From Pseudomonas fluorescens (GTDB lineage Bacteria > Pseudomonadota > Gammaproteobacteria > Pseudomonadales > Pseudomonadaceae): a stretch of 64,000 nucleotides of DNA. Location of the stretch: NCBI RefSeq assembly GCF_003732425.1, contig NZ_MOBX01000004.1, forward strand, positions 62,001 through 126,000. Reading direction: 5' to 3'. Below, piece by piece: positions 16,542 through 26,019 of the stretch (its first letter is position 1; each line of letters opens with the position of its first letter). The notes below the pieces were generated by a model. It had not been told where the DNA came from, searched no databases, and worked only from the letters and a program-made list of their open reading frames with translations. Made by a program: the position numbers and the translations under genes.

Positions 16542-19500
16542 ATGCCACGCCCGACTCAATCAACAGACAGTACTTCTTCATCGTTGACCAGCAACACATT
16601 CGTAAACAGTCTGATTTCCGGCACTCAATGGGAAAGCACCAAGTGGTATGACAAGAGTGCCCCCACCGAACTGACCTTCAGCTTTATCAACCCGGTTTCT
16701 TCGTATTTCGCGACCAACTACAGCGCGGATAACGAATACAACGCGGTTTTCGCTCTGACCGCCAACCAGCAGGTTGCCGTCGTCAGCGCTCTGGCTGCGT
16801 GGAGCGCCGTGGCGAACATCAAGTTCAGCCAGACCACCGACACCATCACCAATGTCGGCGACCTGCGCTTCGGCGGATATTCTCTGATGGAAAGCGGCAC
16901 CCTGGCCTGGGCCTATCTGCCCGGCAGTACGCCCAAGTCCGGTGACGTCTGGATCGGCCCTGAGACCAACCAGGCCAACCCGGTTAAAGGCTCCTACGAT
17001 TACCTGACCTTCGTTCACGAAATCGGTCATGCCATCGGCCTCAAGCATCCGTTCGCCACCAGCCAGACCAACAGCACCGTGCTGGATGCAACGCTTGACG
17101 ACGTTCGTTACACGGTCATGAGTTACAACGACTCGTACTCCTATCAACCAACGACCCCGATGTTGCTGGATATCCTCGCCATCCAGAGTCTGTATGGCGC
17201 CAATACCTTATGGCAGGCCGGTAACAACACCTACTCCTGGGCGAGCAATCAATCGGTTTTTGAAACCATTTGGGATGCCGGCGGCGTTGACACCATCGAC
17301 GCCACCAACCAGTTGAACGCCGTGCGCATCGACCTCAACGAGGGTGCCTTCAGTCAGATCGGCAAAGCCTTTCTCGATATCAAGACCATGACCGCCTTCA
17401 ACGAAGGCCTGGCCATCGCCTACGGCGCGAAAATTGAAAATGCCGTCGGCAGTGACAACGATGACAGCCTGATCGGCAACGCTCTGGACAACATCCTCAA
17501 CGGCCGGGGCGGCGCTGACACCATGATGGGTGGTACCGGTAACGACACCTATTTCGTCGACAGCATCGGCGACACCGTCATCGAGACAAGCACCCTGCCG
17601 AGCGAAATCGACACGGTGCTCAGCTATATCGATTACACCCTGACCGCGAACGTCGAAAACCTCACACTGATTGGCACCGGCAACCTCGCGGGTACCGGCA
17701 ATGGCTTGAACAACGTCATCACCGGTAACTGGGGGCAGAACACGCTGGACGGTGGCGCCGGTGCCGATACCTTGATCGGTGGCGGTGGCAACGACACTTA
17801 CATCGTCGACAATGCCGGCGACGTCGTCGTTGAAAACAACGAAGTGGGTGGCGGGATCGACACCGTCAAATCGTCGGTCAACTACAGCCTGAGTGCGAAC
17901 GTCGAGAACATTGAGTTGACCGGCACGGCCAACCTGAATGCCAACGGTAACGCGCTGAACAACGTGATGAGCGGCAACAGCGGCAACAACGTGCTCAACG
18001 GCGGCGCAGGCGTGGACACCATGATCGGCGGTGGTGGTGATGACACCTACTACCTCGATCAGGCAGCGGAACTGGGACTGGTTCAGGAAAATGCCAGCGA
18101 GGGTAACGACACCCTGCGCATCTACTACAACGCCACGGCTTCGAACAACACCGTCAACCTCAATCTGGCCAACCTTGGCAACGTCGAAAACGTATGGCTG
18201 ATGGGCACTGGCAACTACACCGTGCAAGGCAACTCTCAGGACAACTACCTGCTCGGCGGCGTTGGCAACGACAACCTGCAGGGTGGGGCTGGCAATGACC
18301 GGCTCGACGGCGCGGCCGGTGCCGACACCCTGGCCGGTGGCACCGGCGACGACACTTACGTGATCGACAACGCCGGGGACGTCGTCATCGAAGCCCTCGG
18401 CGAAGGCCGCGACCGCGTACTGAGCAACATCGGTTACACCCTGACCGCCAACGTCGAAGATGGCCAGTTGCTGGGCACCAGCGACCTGTTCCTGATCGGT
18501 AACGGTCTGGACAACGTGCTGACCGGCAACAGCGGCAACAACATCCTCAACGGTCAGGAAGGTGCTGACACCATGGACGGCGGTGCCGGCAACGACACCT
18601 ATTTCGTCGATAACGTCGGTGACGTCATCATCGAAAACGGCACTTCGCTGACCGAGATCGACACCGTGCTGTCTTCCCTCGCCAACTACACCCTGGGCGC
18701 CAACCTGGAAAACCTGACCCTGCGCTTCGCCGACAACATCAACGGCACCGGCAACGCGCTGAACAACGTCATCACCGGTAATGCCGGCGATAACATTCTG
18801 GATGGTGGCGCGGGTGCCGACCGGATGATCGGCGGTCTGGGCAACGACACCTACGTGGTCGAAAACGTTGGTGACGTGGTGGTCGAAACCAGCACCCTGC
18901 CGACTGAGATCGATACCGTTCGCTCCTCGATCAACTACAGCTTGGGCGACAACATCGAGAACATTGTGCTCACCGGTTCTGCCAACCTCAATGCCAACGG
19001 CAACGCCCTGAACAACGTGATGACCGGCAACAGCGGCAACAACGTGCTCAACGGTGGCGCCGGGCTGGACACCATGATCGGTGGCGACGGTGACGACACC
19101 TACTACCTCGACCAAAGCAGCGAGCTGTCACTAATCCAGGAAAATGCCAATGAAGGCAGCGACACCCTGCGCATCTATTACAACGCCACCCCGATGACCA
19201 ACGTCATCAACCTGAACCTGGGCAACCTGACCGACGTCGAGAACGTGTGGCTGATGGGGACCGGCGGCTATAACGTGCAAGGCAACAGCCTGAACAACTA
19301 CCTGCTCGGCAGCGCCTCGGCGGACACTCTGCAGGGCGGTGCCGGCAACGACCGTCTCGACGGTGCGGCCGGTGCCGACACCTTGATCGGCGGCAGCGGT
19401 GACGACACCTACGTCATCGACAATGCAGGCGATGTGGTCATCGAGCTGGGCGGCGAAGGCCGTGACCTTGTCTTGAGCAACATCGGTTACACCCTGACCG

Positions 19501-21524
19501 CCAACGTCGAAGATGGCCAGTTGCTGGGCACCAGCGACCTGTTCCTGGTCGGTAACGGTCTGGACAACGTGCTGACCGGCAACAGCGGCAACAACATCCT
19601 CAACGGTCAGGAAGGTGCTGACACCATGGACGGCGGTGCCGGCAACGACACCTATTTCGTCGATAACGTCGGTGACGTCATCATCGAAAACGGCACTTCG
19701 CTGACCGAGATCGACACCGTGCTGTCTTCCCTCGCCAACTACACCCTGGGTGCCAACCTGGAAAACCTGACCCTGCGCTTCGCCGACAACATCAACGGCA
19801 CCGGCAACGCGCTGAACAACGTCATCACCGGTAATGCCGGCGATAACATTCTGGATGGTGGCGCGGGTGCCGACCGGATGATCGGCGGTCTGGGCAACGA
19901 CACCTACGTGGTCGATAACGTCGGTGACGTGGTGGTCGAAACCAGCACCCTACCGATTGAGATCGATACCGTTCGCTCCTCGATCAACTACAGCTTGGGC
20001 GCCAACATCGAGAACATCGTGCTCACCGGTTCTGCCAACCTCAATGCCAACGGCAACATCCTGAACAACGTGATGACCGGCAACAGCGGCAACAACGTGC
20101 TCAACGGCGGCGCAGGCGTGGACACCATGATCGGCGGTGGTGGTGATGACACCTACTACCTCGATCAGGCCGCGGAACTGGGACTGGTTCAGGAAAATGC
20201 CAGCGAGGGTAACGACACCCTGCGCATCTACTACAACGCTACGGCTTCGAACAACACCGTCAACCTCAATCTGGCCAACCTTGGCAACGTCGAAAACGTC
20301 TGGCTGATGGGCACTGGCAACTACACCGTGCAAGGCAACGCTCAGGACAACTACCTGCTCGGCGGCGTTGGCAACGACAACCTGCAGGGTGGGGCTGGCA
20401 ATGACCGGCTCGACGGCGCGGCCGGTGCCGACACCCTGGCCGGTGGCACCGGCGACGACACTTACGTGATCGACAACGCCGGGGACGTCGTCATCGAAGC
20501 CCTCGGCGAAGGCCGCGACCGCGTACTGAGCAACATCGGTTACACCCTGACCGCCAACGTCGAAGATGGCCAGTTGCTGGGCACCAGCGACCTGTTCCTC
20601 GTCGGTAACGGTCTGGACAACGTGCTGACCGGCAACAGCGGCAACAACATCCTCAACGGTCAGGAAGGTGCTGACACCATGGACGGCGGTGCCGGCAACG
20701 ACACCTATTTCGTCGATAACGTCGGTGACGTCATCATCGAAAACGGCACTTCGCTGACCGAGATCGACACCGTGCTGTCTTCCCTCGCCAACTACAGCCT
20801 GGGCGCCAACCTGGAAAACCTCACACTGCGTTTCGCTGACAACATCAACGGCACCGGCAACGCGCTGAACAACATCATCACGGGCAACGCCGGCAACAAC
20901 ATCCTTGACGGCGGTGCCGGTGCCGACACCCTGATCGGCGGTCTGGGCAACGACACTTATGTGGTCGATAACGCTGGAGACGTGGTGGTCGAGACCAGCA
21001 CCCTGGTCAACGAAATCGACACCGTGCGCTCCTCGATCAACTACACCCTGGGCGCCAATGTGGAGAACCTGCAACTGACCGGAAGTGCCAACCTGCTGGG
21101 CTACGGCAACGCCCTGAACAACGTCCTGACCGGCAACGATGGCAACAACGTTCTCAATGGCGGCGCCGGCAACGACACCTTGAACGGTGGCCTGGGCACA
21201 GACATGCTCACCGGCGGCACCGGGGCCGACACGTTTGTGTTCAAAGACATCAGCGAAGTTGGTAAAAGCGCCCAGCGTGATGTCATCTATGACTTCAGCA
21301 GCCTGCAGGGTGACAAAATCGATCTGTCGGCCTTTGACGCCAATCTCGGCACTACCGGCCTTGATGCTTTCGCCTTTATCGGTTCGGGCGACTTCACCGG
21401 CGCCGGTCAACTGCGCTTTGTCGATCAAGTGCTCTCGGGCAACGTCTCCGGCAATGCCGGTGCGGACTTCGAGATTCATCTGGTCGGCGTGAACACGTTC
21501 TCCGCCCAGGACCTCGTGGCCTGA
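16542..21524 (+). CDS. Giant RTX protein with serralysin (M10) protease domain
   Basis: The 1660-residue protein starts with a zinc metalloprotease domain of the serralysin type (residues about 20-290): HEIGHAIGLKH (His159, Glu160, His163, His169) and Met-turn VMSYND (Met193, Tyr195). Residues about 300-1560 are a long array of calcium-binding RTX nonapeptides (GGAGNDTY type) alternating with LENLTLxGxxNxNGTGNxLNN segments. The last 100 residues (FVFKDISEV... ending in NTFSAQDLVA) match the M10 C-terminal domain that carries the type I secretion signal. There is no N-terminal signal peptide. It is far longer than AprA (about 480). No aprDEF transporter or aprI inhibitor gene is adjacent, so export must use a system elsewhere. 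Role: extracellular protease or adhesin. Confidence 0.9.
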   Translation: MPRPTQSTDSTSSSLTSNTFVNSLISGTQWESTKWYDKSAPTELTFSFINPVSSYFATNYSADNEYNAVFALTANQQVAVVSALAAWSAVANIKFSQTTDTITNVGDLRFGGYSLMESGTLAWAYLPGSTPKSGDVWIGPETNQANPVKGSYDYLTFVHEIGHAIGLKHPFATSQTNSTVLDATLDDVRYTVMSYNDSYSYQPTTPMLLDILAIQSLYGANTLWQAGNNTYSWASNQSVFETIWDAGGVDTIDATNQLNAVRIDLNEGAFSQIGKAFLDIKTMTAFNEGLAIAYGAKIENAVGSDNDDSLIGNALDNILNGRGGADTMMGGTGNDTYFVDSIGDTVIETSTLPSEIDTVLSYIDYTLTANVENLTLIGTGNLAGTGNGLNNVITGNWGQNTLDGGAGADTLIGGGGNDTYIVDNAGDVVVENNEVGGGIDTVKSSVNYSLSANVENIELTGTANLNANGNALNNVMSGNSGNNVLNGGAGVDTMIGGGGDDTYYLDQAAELGLVQENASEGNDTLRIYYNATASNNTVNLNLANLGNVENVWLMGTGNYTVQGNSQDNYLLGGVGNDNLQGGAGNDRLDGAAGADTLAGGTGDDTYVIDNAGDVVIEALGEGRDRVLSNIGYTLTANVEDGQLLGTSDLFLIGNGLDNVLTGNSGNNILNGQEGADTMDGGAGNDTYFVDNVGDVIIENGTSLTEIDTVLSSLANYTLGANLENLTLRFADNINGTGNALNNVITGNAGDNILDGGAGADRMIGGLGNDTYVVENVGDVVVETSTLPTEIDTVRSSINYSLGDNIENIVLTGSANLNANGNALNNVMTGNSGNNVLNGGAGLDTMIGGDGDDTYYLDQSSELSLIQENANEGSDTLRIYYNATPMTNVINLNLGNLTDVENVWLMGTGGYNVQGNSLNNYLLGSASADTLQGGAGNDRLDGAAGADTLIGGSGDDTYVIDNAGDVVIELGGEGRDLVLSNIGYTLTANVEDGQLLGTSDLFLVGNGLDNVLTGNSGNNILNGQEGADTMDGGAGNDTYFVDNVGDVIIENGTSLTEIDTVLSSLANYTLGANLENLTLRFADNINGTGNALNNVITGNAGDNILDGGAGADRMIGGLGNDTYVVDNVGDVVVETSTLPIEIDTVRSSINYSLGANIENIVLTGSANLNANGNILNNVMTGNSGNNVLNGGAGVDTMIGGGGDDTYYLDQAAELGLVQENASEGNDTLRIYYNATASNNTVNLNLANLGNVENVWLMGTGNYTVQGNAQDNYLLGGVGNDNLQGGAGNDRLDGAAGADTLAGGTGDDTYVIDNAGDVVIEALGEGRDRVLSNIGYTLTANVEDGQLLGTSDLFLVGNGLDNVLTGNSGNNILNGQEGADTMDGGAGNDTYFVDNVGDVIIENGTSLTEIDTVLSSLANYSLGANLENLTLRFADNINGTGNALNNIITGNAGNNILDGGAGADTLIGGLGNDTYVVDNAGDVVVETSTLVNEIDTVRSSINYTLGANVENLQLTGSANLLGYGNALNNVLTGNDGNNVLNGGAGNDTLNGGLGTDMLTGGTGADTFVFKDISEVGKSAQRDVIYDFSSLQGDKIDLSAFDANLGTTGLDAFAFIGSGDFTGAGQLRFVDQVLSGNVSGNAGADFEIHLVGVNTFSAQDLVA
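17991..21149 (+). repeat. Three tandem 1053-bp (351-residue) repeats inside the RTX gene
   Basis: Unit starts at 17991, 19044 and 20097, exactly 1053 bases apart, with a partial fourth start at 21150. Units 1 and 3 are nearly identical in their first half (AAELGLVQENASEGND), while unit 2 differs there (SSELSLIQENANEGSD). In the second half all three agree over hundreds of bases. This points to recent duplication or gene conversion. Confidence 0.93.
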
Positions 21525-21565
21525 GTGCAGTGAACTGACCGTTCTGCGCAATACAGAACGGCGCA

Positions 21566-21602
21566 CAAAAAAACGCCCCGAACTGTCGGGGCGTTTTCTT
21601 TT
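21566..21602. terminator. Bidirectional terminator between the RTX gene and the LuxR regulator
   Basis: AAAACGCCCCGA / TCGGGGCGTTTT stem with A- and T-runs on the two sides, between convergent genes. Confidence 0.92.
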
Positions 21603-21620
21603 ATGGCATGGCGACAACCG

Positions 21621-24356
21621 TTATGCCAACACACCCAGTTCTTTGGCCCGCGCCACCGCCTGGGTACGTCTCTCCACTCCCAACTTGCTGTTTATGTGGC
21701 TGGCATGGGTTTTCACCGTGTGCAGTGAAATGAACAATAGATCACTGATTTCCTGATTCGAACAGCCTTGGGCAATCAGTCGAAGGACTGCCAATTCCCG
21801 GCTACTGAGCTGTTCCGTCGCTGAAACCTCAGCGATTACCCGGGCCACTGGCTGCGAAAAATGCTCCAGTAATTGCTGGCATACAGGAGCCTGAGCGACC
21901 GCCATCAATTGCCCGCGCAACCAGTCCGGATGCTCTTTGACCAAGGCATCGAAAGGCTGCAATACCCCTCCGCTAGCCGCCTCCAGCGCCAGGGCCAGCG
22001 TTTTGCGCGCCTCTGCTTCCCGTGCGGCGCCCAACAGCAAGGCGACTTTCTGGGTCAGCGCCATCACACTGAGCAACTGGCGACCGGTTTGCTGACCGTT
22101 TTCATGCAGCACGTTCAAACGCCCTTCGGCGAGCATCGGCTGCCCCTGGATGACATCCAGCAGTGCCTGTTGCAGTTCGACGTGCAAGGGCAACTGAGGG
22201 TGAAACTCCGGCGGTGCGGCAGCGCGCTCACCGGTGTACGTCTGCCCGAGGCGCGCCAGCCACGCCTCGGCCAGATCGGTGCGCCCCTGCGCCAGCCACA
22301 GCTCACATTTGACCAGAGTAATCATGGCCAGGTAGTAGATCGGCGGCACATCCCAGATGTGCATCAGCCGTTCAGCTTCGGCAAGCTCTGCGAAAGCTTT
22401 GGCGAATTCGCCGCTGCCTCCGTCCAGTCGAGCGATCACACAATGGCCGATCAACACGCTGATATCGCGACAGGCCCGTGCCTCGCCGATGCCGGCCAAC
22501 AACCGCATGCGCGCTGCCTGAGGCTGCAAGCGCATCGCCAACAGAAAACCTTCGTACAGCGTCAGCCGTGCACGCACCGCGTACAGGCGCTGTGGTGACA
22601 AGCCGCGCAAGCGCTCCAGCCCCTGATGGACTTCATCGAGAGCACGCAGGATTTCGCCGCGAGCCTGCAACACCCGCGCACGATCGTAGTGCGCCAGCGC
22701 TTCGAACAACGGATTGCCGACGCGCTGTGCCAGTTCCAGGGATTCGCGGTTAAGACCGCGTGCGCGCCACAGATCGCCATCGGCAATGGCCAGATTGGAC
22801 AAGGTCGATAGACACATCAGCCGCTGGCCATAACGTTTGGCCGGCAAGCTTTCCAGGGCCTCGGTGCAGTATCTGAGCGTCAGCTCACGATGGCCGCGGC
22901 CCCGGGCAATGATTCCGCTCAGTGCCAGCCATTGCGCCAGCATCGACTTTTGCGCGGTAGCGGAAGGCGCCGGCAGGAAGCGGCTCAGGTGGCTAGACAA
23001 CTCCTCGGCGGCATCGAGCTGGCAGGCCAGCCCCAGCGCCCAACTGTAGAGAACGATCAGCCGCGGCGTGCTGATCAGCAGGCTGTCGGGCAAATCCATT
23101 TTCCAGCGCAACAGCATGCCGACGTTCTGCTCGGCGAGCAGTTGCTCCTCGGAGAGGTTCTGCACCAGATTTGCTGCGACGTCGAGGTGACCGGCGCGCA
23201 ACGCCTGCTCAACAGCTTCATCCAGCAGCCCTTGAGCGTTGAACCAGCGACAGGCTCGCAAATGCAAGGTCGCGGTCGGCACCATCGCTTGCGCAATCGG
23301 CCGACTGCGCAATAAATCAGAGAACAAATGGTGATAGCGATACCAGTGACCGTGCTCGTCCAGCGGCACCAGAAAGACCTGATGGGCCAACAGGAAACGC
23401 AGGATCTCGGCGCTGTCGTGGGCCTCGCGAACGGCATCGCACAACTCGCTGCAAAAGCGTTCCTGGGGGGCGGTGTCGTACAGAAAGGCTTGCACCTCGG
23501 CCGGCAGGCAATCGATGACCTCTTCCAGCAGATAGTCGCGGATCAGCCCTTCCCCGCCGTTCAACGCTTGCGGCAACGCCGCATCGCTCCCCGCCTCGGC
23601 CACCGCCAGCAGCCAGAAACGCAAACCGGCGACCCAGCCTTCGCTGCGCTGGATCAGATTTTCCAGCGCTTCACCGCGCAGCGAACTGCTGTGGCGATCA
23701 AGCAAGGTCAGGGCTTCGTCGTGGGTCAGGCGCAGATCCGTTTCATGTAACTCCAGCAACTGCCGCGACAGACGCAAGCGCGCCAGATGCCAGTCCGGGC
23801 GCTGGCGACTGGTGACCATGACCAGCAAGCCATCGGGCAAATGATTGAGGAAAAACTGCAGGCAACGGTCAAGCACCGGGCCTTGAGCAAGATGGTAATC
23901 GTCGAGCACCAGCAGCAGTGGCGCGGCGGGATCGAGGTGCAGGGTCAATTCATCGAGCAGGCCGTCGAGCCACTCTTCGAAGGCAAATGGCTGGTGGCGC
24001 TGGCGCATTTTCAACAGACCGAGAGCGCCAGCGCCCAGGGCCGGAAAGTAGTCCTGCAAACCTTCGAGCAAACGCTCAAGAAAACGTCCGGGATCGCTGT
24101 CACGAGGGCTCAGCCCCAACCAGAGGCTTTGCCAGTGCGCCGGCAGACTCTGACAGAACTCCACCGCCAGCGAACTCTTGCCGAACCCGGCGGGGGCGCT
24201 GACCAGCAACAGACGCCCAGCGAGTCCCGCCTGCAGGCGCTCGCAAAGGCGTGGTCGCAAGACGTAGCCATCGGGCAGCGGCGGGCGGAAAAAACGCCCG
24301 TCCAATGCCGCGACGGTGACGCTTGCAGGACCCGGTAGCGGGGACAGATCAGTCAT
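21621..24356 (-). CDS. Large ATP-binding LuxR (MalT-like, LAL) transcriptional regulator
   Basis: The 911-residue protein has an N-terminal STAND-type ATPase (Walker A SAPAGFGKSSLAVEF near residue 53; Walker B region LLLVLDDYHLAQG near 146), a long helical TPR-like middle (about 380-800) and a C-terminal LuxR helix-turn-helix (LSSRELAVLRLIAQGCSNQEISDLLF, SLHTVKTHASHINSKLGV). This is the MalT architecture: an inducer bound by the middle region with ATP allows activation. It lies downstream of the DUF1302-DUF1329 genes, in the same direction but behind a terminator at 24564-24597, so it has its own promoter. The target is probably that neighbouring cluster; this is positional inference. Confidence 0.93.
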   Translation of the reverse strand: MTDLSPLPGPASVTVAALDGRFFRPPLPDGYVLRPRLCERLQAGLAGRLLLVSAPAGFGKSSLAVEFCQSLPAHWQSLWLGLSPRDSDPGRFLERLLEGLQDYFPALGAGALGLLKMRQRHQPFAFEEWLDGLLDELTLHLDPAAPLLLVLDDYHLAQGPVLDRCLQFFLNHLPDGLLVMVTSRQRPDWHLARLRLSRQLLELHETDLRLTHDEALTLLDRHSSSLRGEALENLIQRSEGWVAGLRFWLLAVAEAGSDAALPQALNGGEGLIRDYLLEEVIDCLPAEVQAFLYDTAPQERFCSELCDAVREAHDSAEILRFLLAHQVFLVPLDEHGHWYRYHHLFSDLLRSRPIAQAMVPTATLHLRACRWFNAQGLLDEAVEQALRAGHLDVAANLVQNLSEEQLLAEQNVGMLLRWKMDLPDSLLISTPRLIVLYSWALGLACQLDAAEELSSHLSRFLPAPSATAQKSMLAQWLALSGIIARGRGHRELTLRYCTEALESLPAKRYGQRLMCLSTLSNLAIADGDLWRARGLNRESLELAQRVGNPLFEALAHYDRARVLQARGEILRALDEVHQGLERLRGLSPQRLYAVRARLTLYEGFLLAMRLQPQAARMRLLAGIGEARACRDISVLIGHCVIARLDGGSGEFAKAFAELAEAERLMHIWDVPPIYYLAMITLVKCELWLAQGRTDLAEAWLARLGQTYTGERAAAPPEFHPQLPLHVELQQALLDVIQGQPMLAEGRLNVLHENGQQTGRQLLSVMALTQKVALLLGAAREAEARKTLALALEAASGGVLQPFDALVKEHPDWLRGQLMAVAQAPVCQQLLEHFSQPVARVIAEVSATEQLSSRELAVLRLIAQGCSNQEISDLLFISLHTVKTHASHINSKLGVERRTQAVARAKELGVLA

Positions 24357-24483
24357 GGCCGGCTCTTGTTTGAATGGCGGTTGGCGGCGTAGCGGATGTC
24401 CGCAGACTAGCGGTAAACGTAGAGGGTTTGAAGGTTATTGCTACAAATGGCTACAAAAAGACTACGAGCCAGCAGGCGCCCCC

Positions 24484-24550
24484 CTGTAGGAGCTGCCGCA
24501 GGCTGCGATCTTTCAGGATCAAAAGATCGCAGCCTGCGGCAGCTCCTACA
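24484..24550. repeat. REP inverted pair, family B (GTAGGAGCTGCCG..GCTGCGATCTTTT type)
   Basis: Long near-perfect hairpin formed by two opposed copies of GTAGGAGCTGCCGCAGGCTG followed by CGATCTTT. The same unit recurs at 32107, 43603, 44379 and 48844. Confidence 0.9.
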
Positions 24551-24563
24551 CAAATCGAAACGC

Positions 24564-24597
24564 AAAAAAAACGCCCCGAACCAGTCGGGGCGTTTTC
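24564..24597 (-). terminator. Rho-independent terminator of the DUF1302-DUF1329 operon
   Basis: On the minus strand AAAACGCCCCGA / TCGGGGCGTTTTTTTT, about 30 bases after the DUF1329 stop. Confidence 0.9.
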
Positions 24598-24627
24598 ACG
24601 AGGATGCGGCCTCGGTTTTATAGCGGG

Positions 24628-25992
24628 TTAGCGAACACCATCCTGACGCAGTGCGGCCGGGGTGAAGTCGCTGGTGGTGGCGGTGAAACCGAAGTCGTAC
24701 GCGCTCTTCTCTTCGTTCTTCATGCCCAGTGCCAGATAACGGCCGGACTGCAGGTCGTAGAGGGTTTCCAGGGCATACCACGGCACTTGCTTGTCGTAGT
24801 AGTTCTCGGCGTGTGCTTCTGCGACGCGCCACAGTTGGCCACGACCGTCGTAGTGGTCGATCACGGCGGCTTGCCAGGTGTCTTCGTCGATGTAGAAGTC
24901 ACGTTTGGCGTAGATGTGACGCTGACCTTCCTTCAGGGTGGCAACCACATGCCAGACGCGGCGCAGCTCGTAACGTGCCAGATCCTGGTTGATGTGGCCG
25001 GCCTTGATGATGTCGGCGTACTTCAGTTTCGGATCGTCGAGCTTGTAGCTGTCGGAGGCGATGTACATCTCTTTCTTGCCTTCGAGCTTCCAGTCGTAGC
25101 GATCCGGAGCACCGTTGAACATGTCGAGGTTGTCGGAGGTACGCAGACCGTCGGCGGCAGTACCCGGCCCGTCATAGGACACTTGTGGCGCACGGCGCAC
25201 ACGACGCTGACCGGCGTTATAGACCCACGCCGAACGTGGTTCCTTCACCTGGTCGAGGGTCTCGTGAACCAGCAGCACACCACCGGCCAGACGTGCCGGC
25301 GCAGTCACTTTCTGCTTGAAGTAGAACAGGATGTTGCCCGGGTTTTTCGGATCGTAGTCCTTCATCTTGTCGCGGAACACGAACTGATCCTGGAAATACA
25401 CCAGACTGTACGAGCCGTTCGGCTGTGGCGTCGCCTGGGTCACCAGACGGGTCACGCTGCCGCCGCGGTAGCGGGTGATGTGGTTCCAGATGACTTCCAC
25501 GCCGGTCTTCGGAATCGGGAACGGTACCGCAGTATCGAAGTTTTCCAGACCATTGCCGCCGGACACCAGGTTGGTGGTGGTGGCGTTTTTCTTGATCGCG
25601 GCGAACACGTCATCCGGCACGGTCGCACCGCGATGGGACGGGTAGACCGGCATCTTGAAGGTTTCAGGGTAACGCTTGAACATCGCGTACTGACCTGGCG
25701 CCAGCTTGTCCTTGTACTTGTCGACGTCTTTTGCAGTGATGGTGAACAGCGGTTGCTCACTGGCGTATGGATTGGACAGGAAACCCTTGCTGTCGACCGA
25801 GCCGGCATTCTTCGGCAGCGGCTTCCACGCCGGGATCGAACCGTCGGCGTTACCGGCCATTTCAGCGCCCATCGGCGTCAGGCTCTTGCCCAGTTTGTCG
25901 GCTTCGGCAGCAGGCACCGCGGCCATGACGCCGGTCGCCAGCAGCGACAGGCCCAGAACACCGGCGTGGAACAGACTCTTTGTTATTTTCAT
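24628..25992 (-). CDS. DUF1329 family periplasmic/outer-membrane-associated protein
   Basis: The 454-residue protein has a clear Sec signal (MKITKSLFHAGVLGLSLLAT, cleavage after about residue 24, VMA-AVPA) and then a DUF1329 domain over nearly the full length. DUF1329 proteins are thought to have a LolA/LolB-like fold and regularly sit beside DUF1302 genes, as here (27-base gap). They are found with MMPL/RND exporters and with terpene, steroid or fatty-acid degradation genes, so transport of hydrophobic substrates across the envelope is suspected. Biochemical function is not established. Confidence 0.9.
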   Translation of the reverse strand: MKITKSLFHAGVLGLSLLATGVMAAVPAAEADKLGKSLTPMGAEMAGNADGSIPAWKPLPKNAGSVDSKGFLSNPYASEQPLFTITAKDVDKYKDKLAPGQYAMFKRYPETFKMPVYPSHRGATVPDDVFAAIKKNATTTNLVSGGNGLENFDTAVPFPIPKTGVEVIWNHITRYRGGSVTRLVTQATPQPNGSYSLVYFQDQFVFRDKMKDYDPKNPGNILFYFKQKVTAPARLAGGVLLVHETLDQVKEPRSAWVYNAGQRRVRRAPQVSYDGPGTAADGLRTSDNLDMFNGAPDRYDWKLEGKKEMYIASDSYKLDDPKLKYADIIKAGHINQDLARYELRRVWHVVATLKEGQRHIYAKRDFYIDEDTWQAAVIDHYDGRGQLWRVAEAHAENYYDKQVPWYALETLYDLQSGRYLALGMKNEEKSAYDFGFTATTSDFTPAALRQDGVR

Positions 25993-26019
25993 AAATTCGT
26001 TCGTCCTGAAATGCAGTGC

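Noticed and set aside
17208..19115. 635-codon open frame antisense to the RTX gene (with a 555-codon one at 19950-21617)
   Set aside because: It arises from the repetitive GC-rich RTX codons read backward; its product is low-complexity (VVxxVxGxxHVV) and the plus-strand protein has clear domains.
17991..21149. Regular repeats considered as a CRISPR-like array
   Set aside because: Repeats are coding, 1053 bases long, with no short repeat-spacer pattern and no cas genes.
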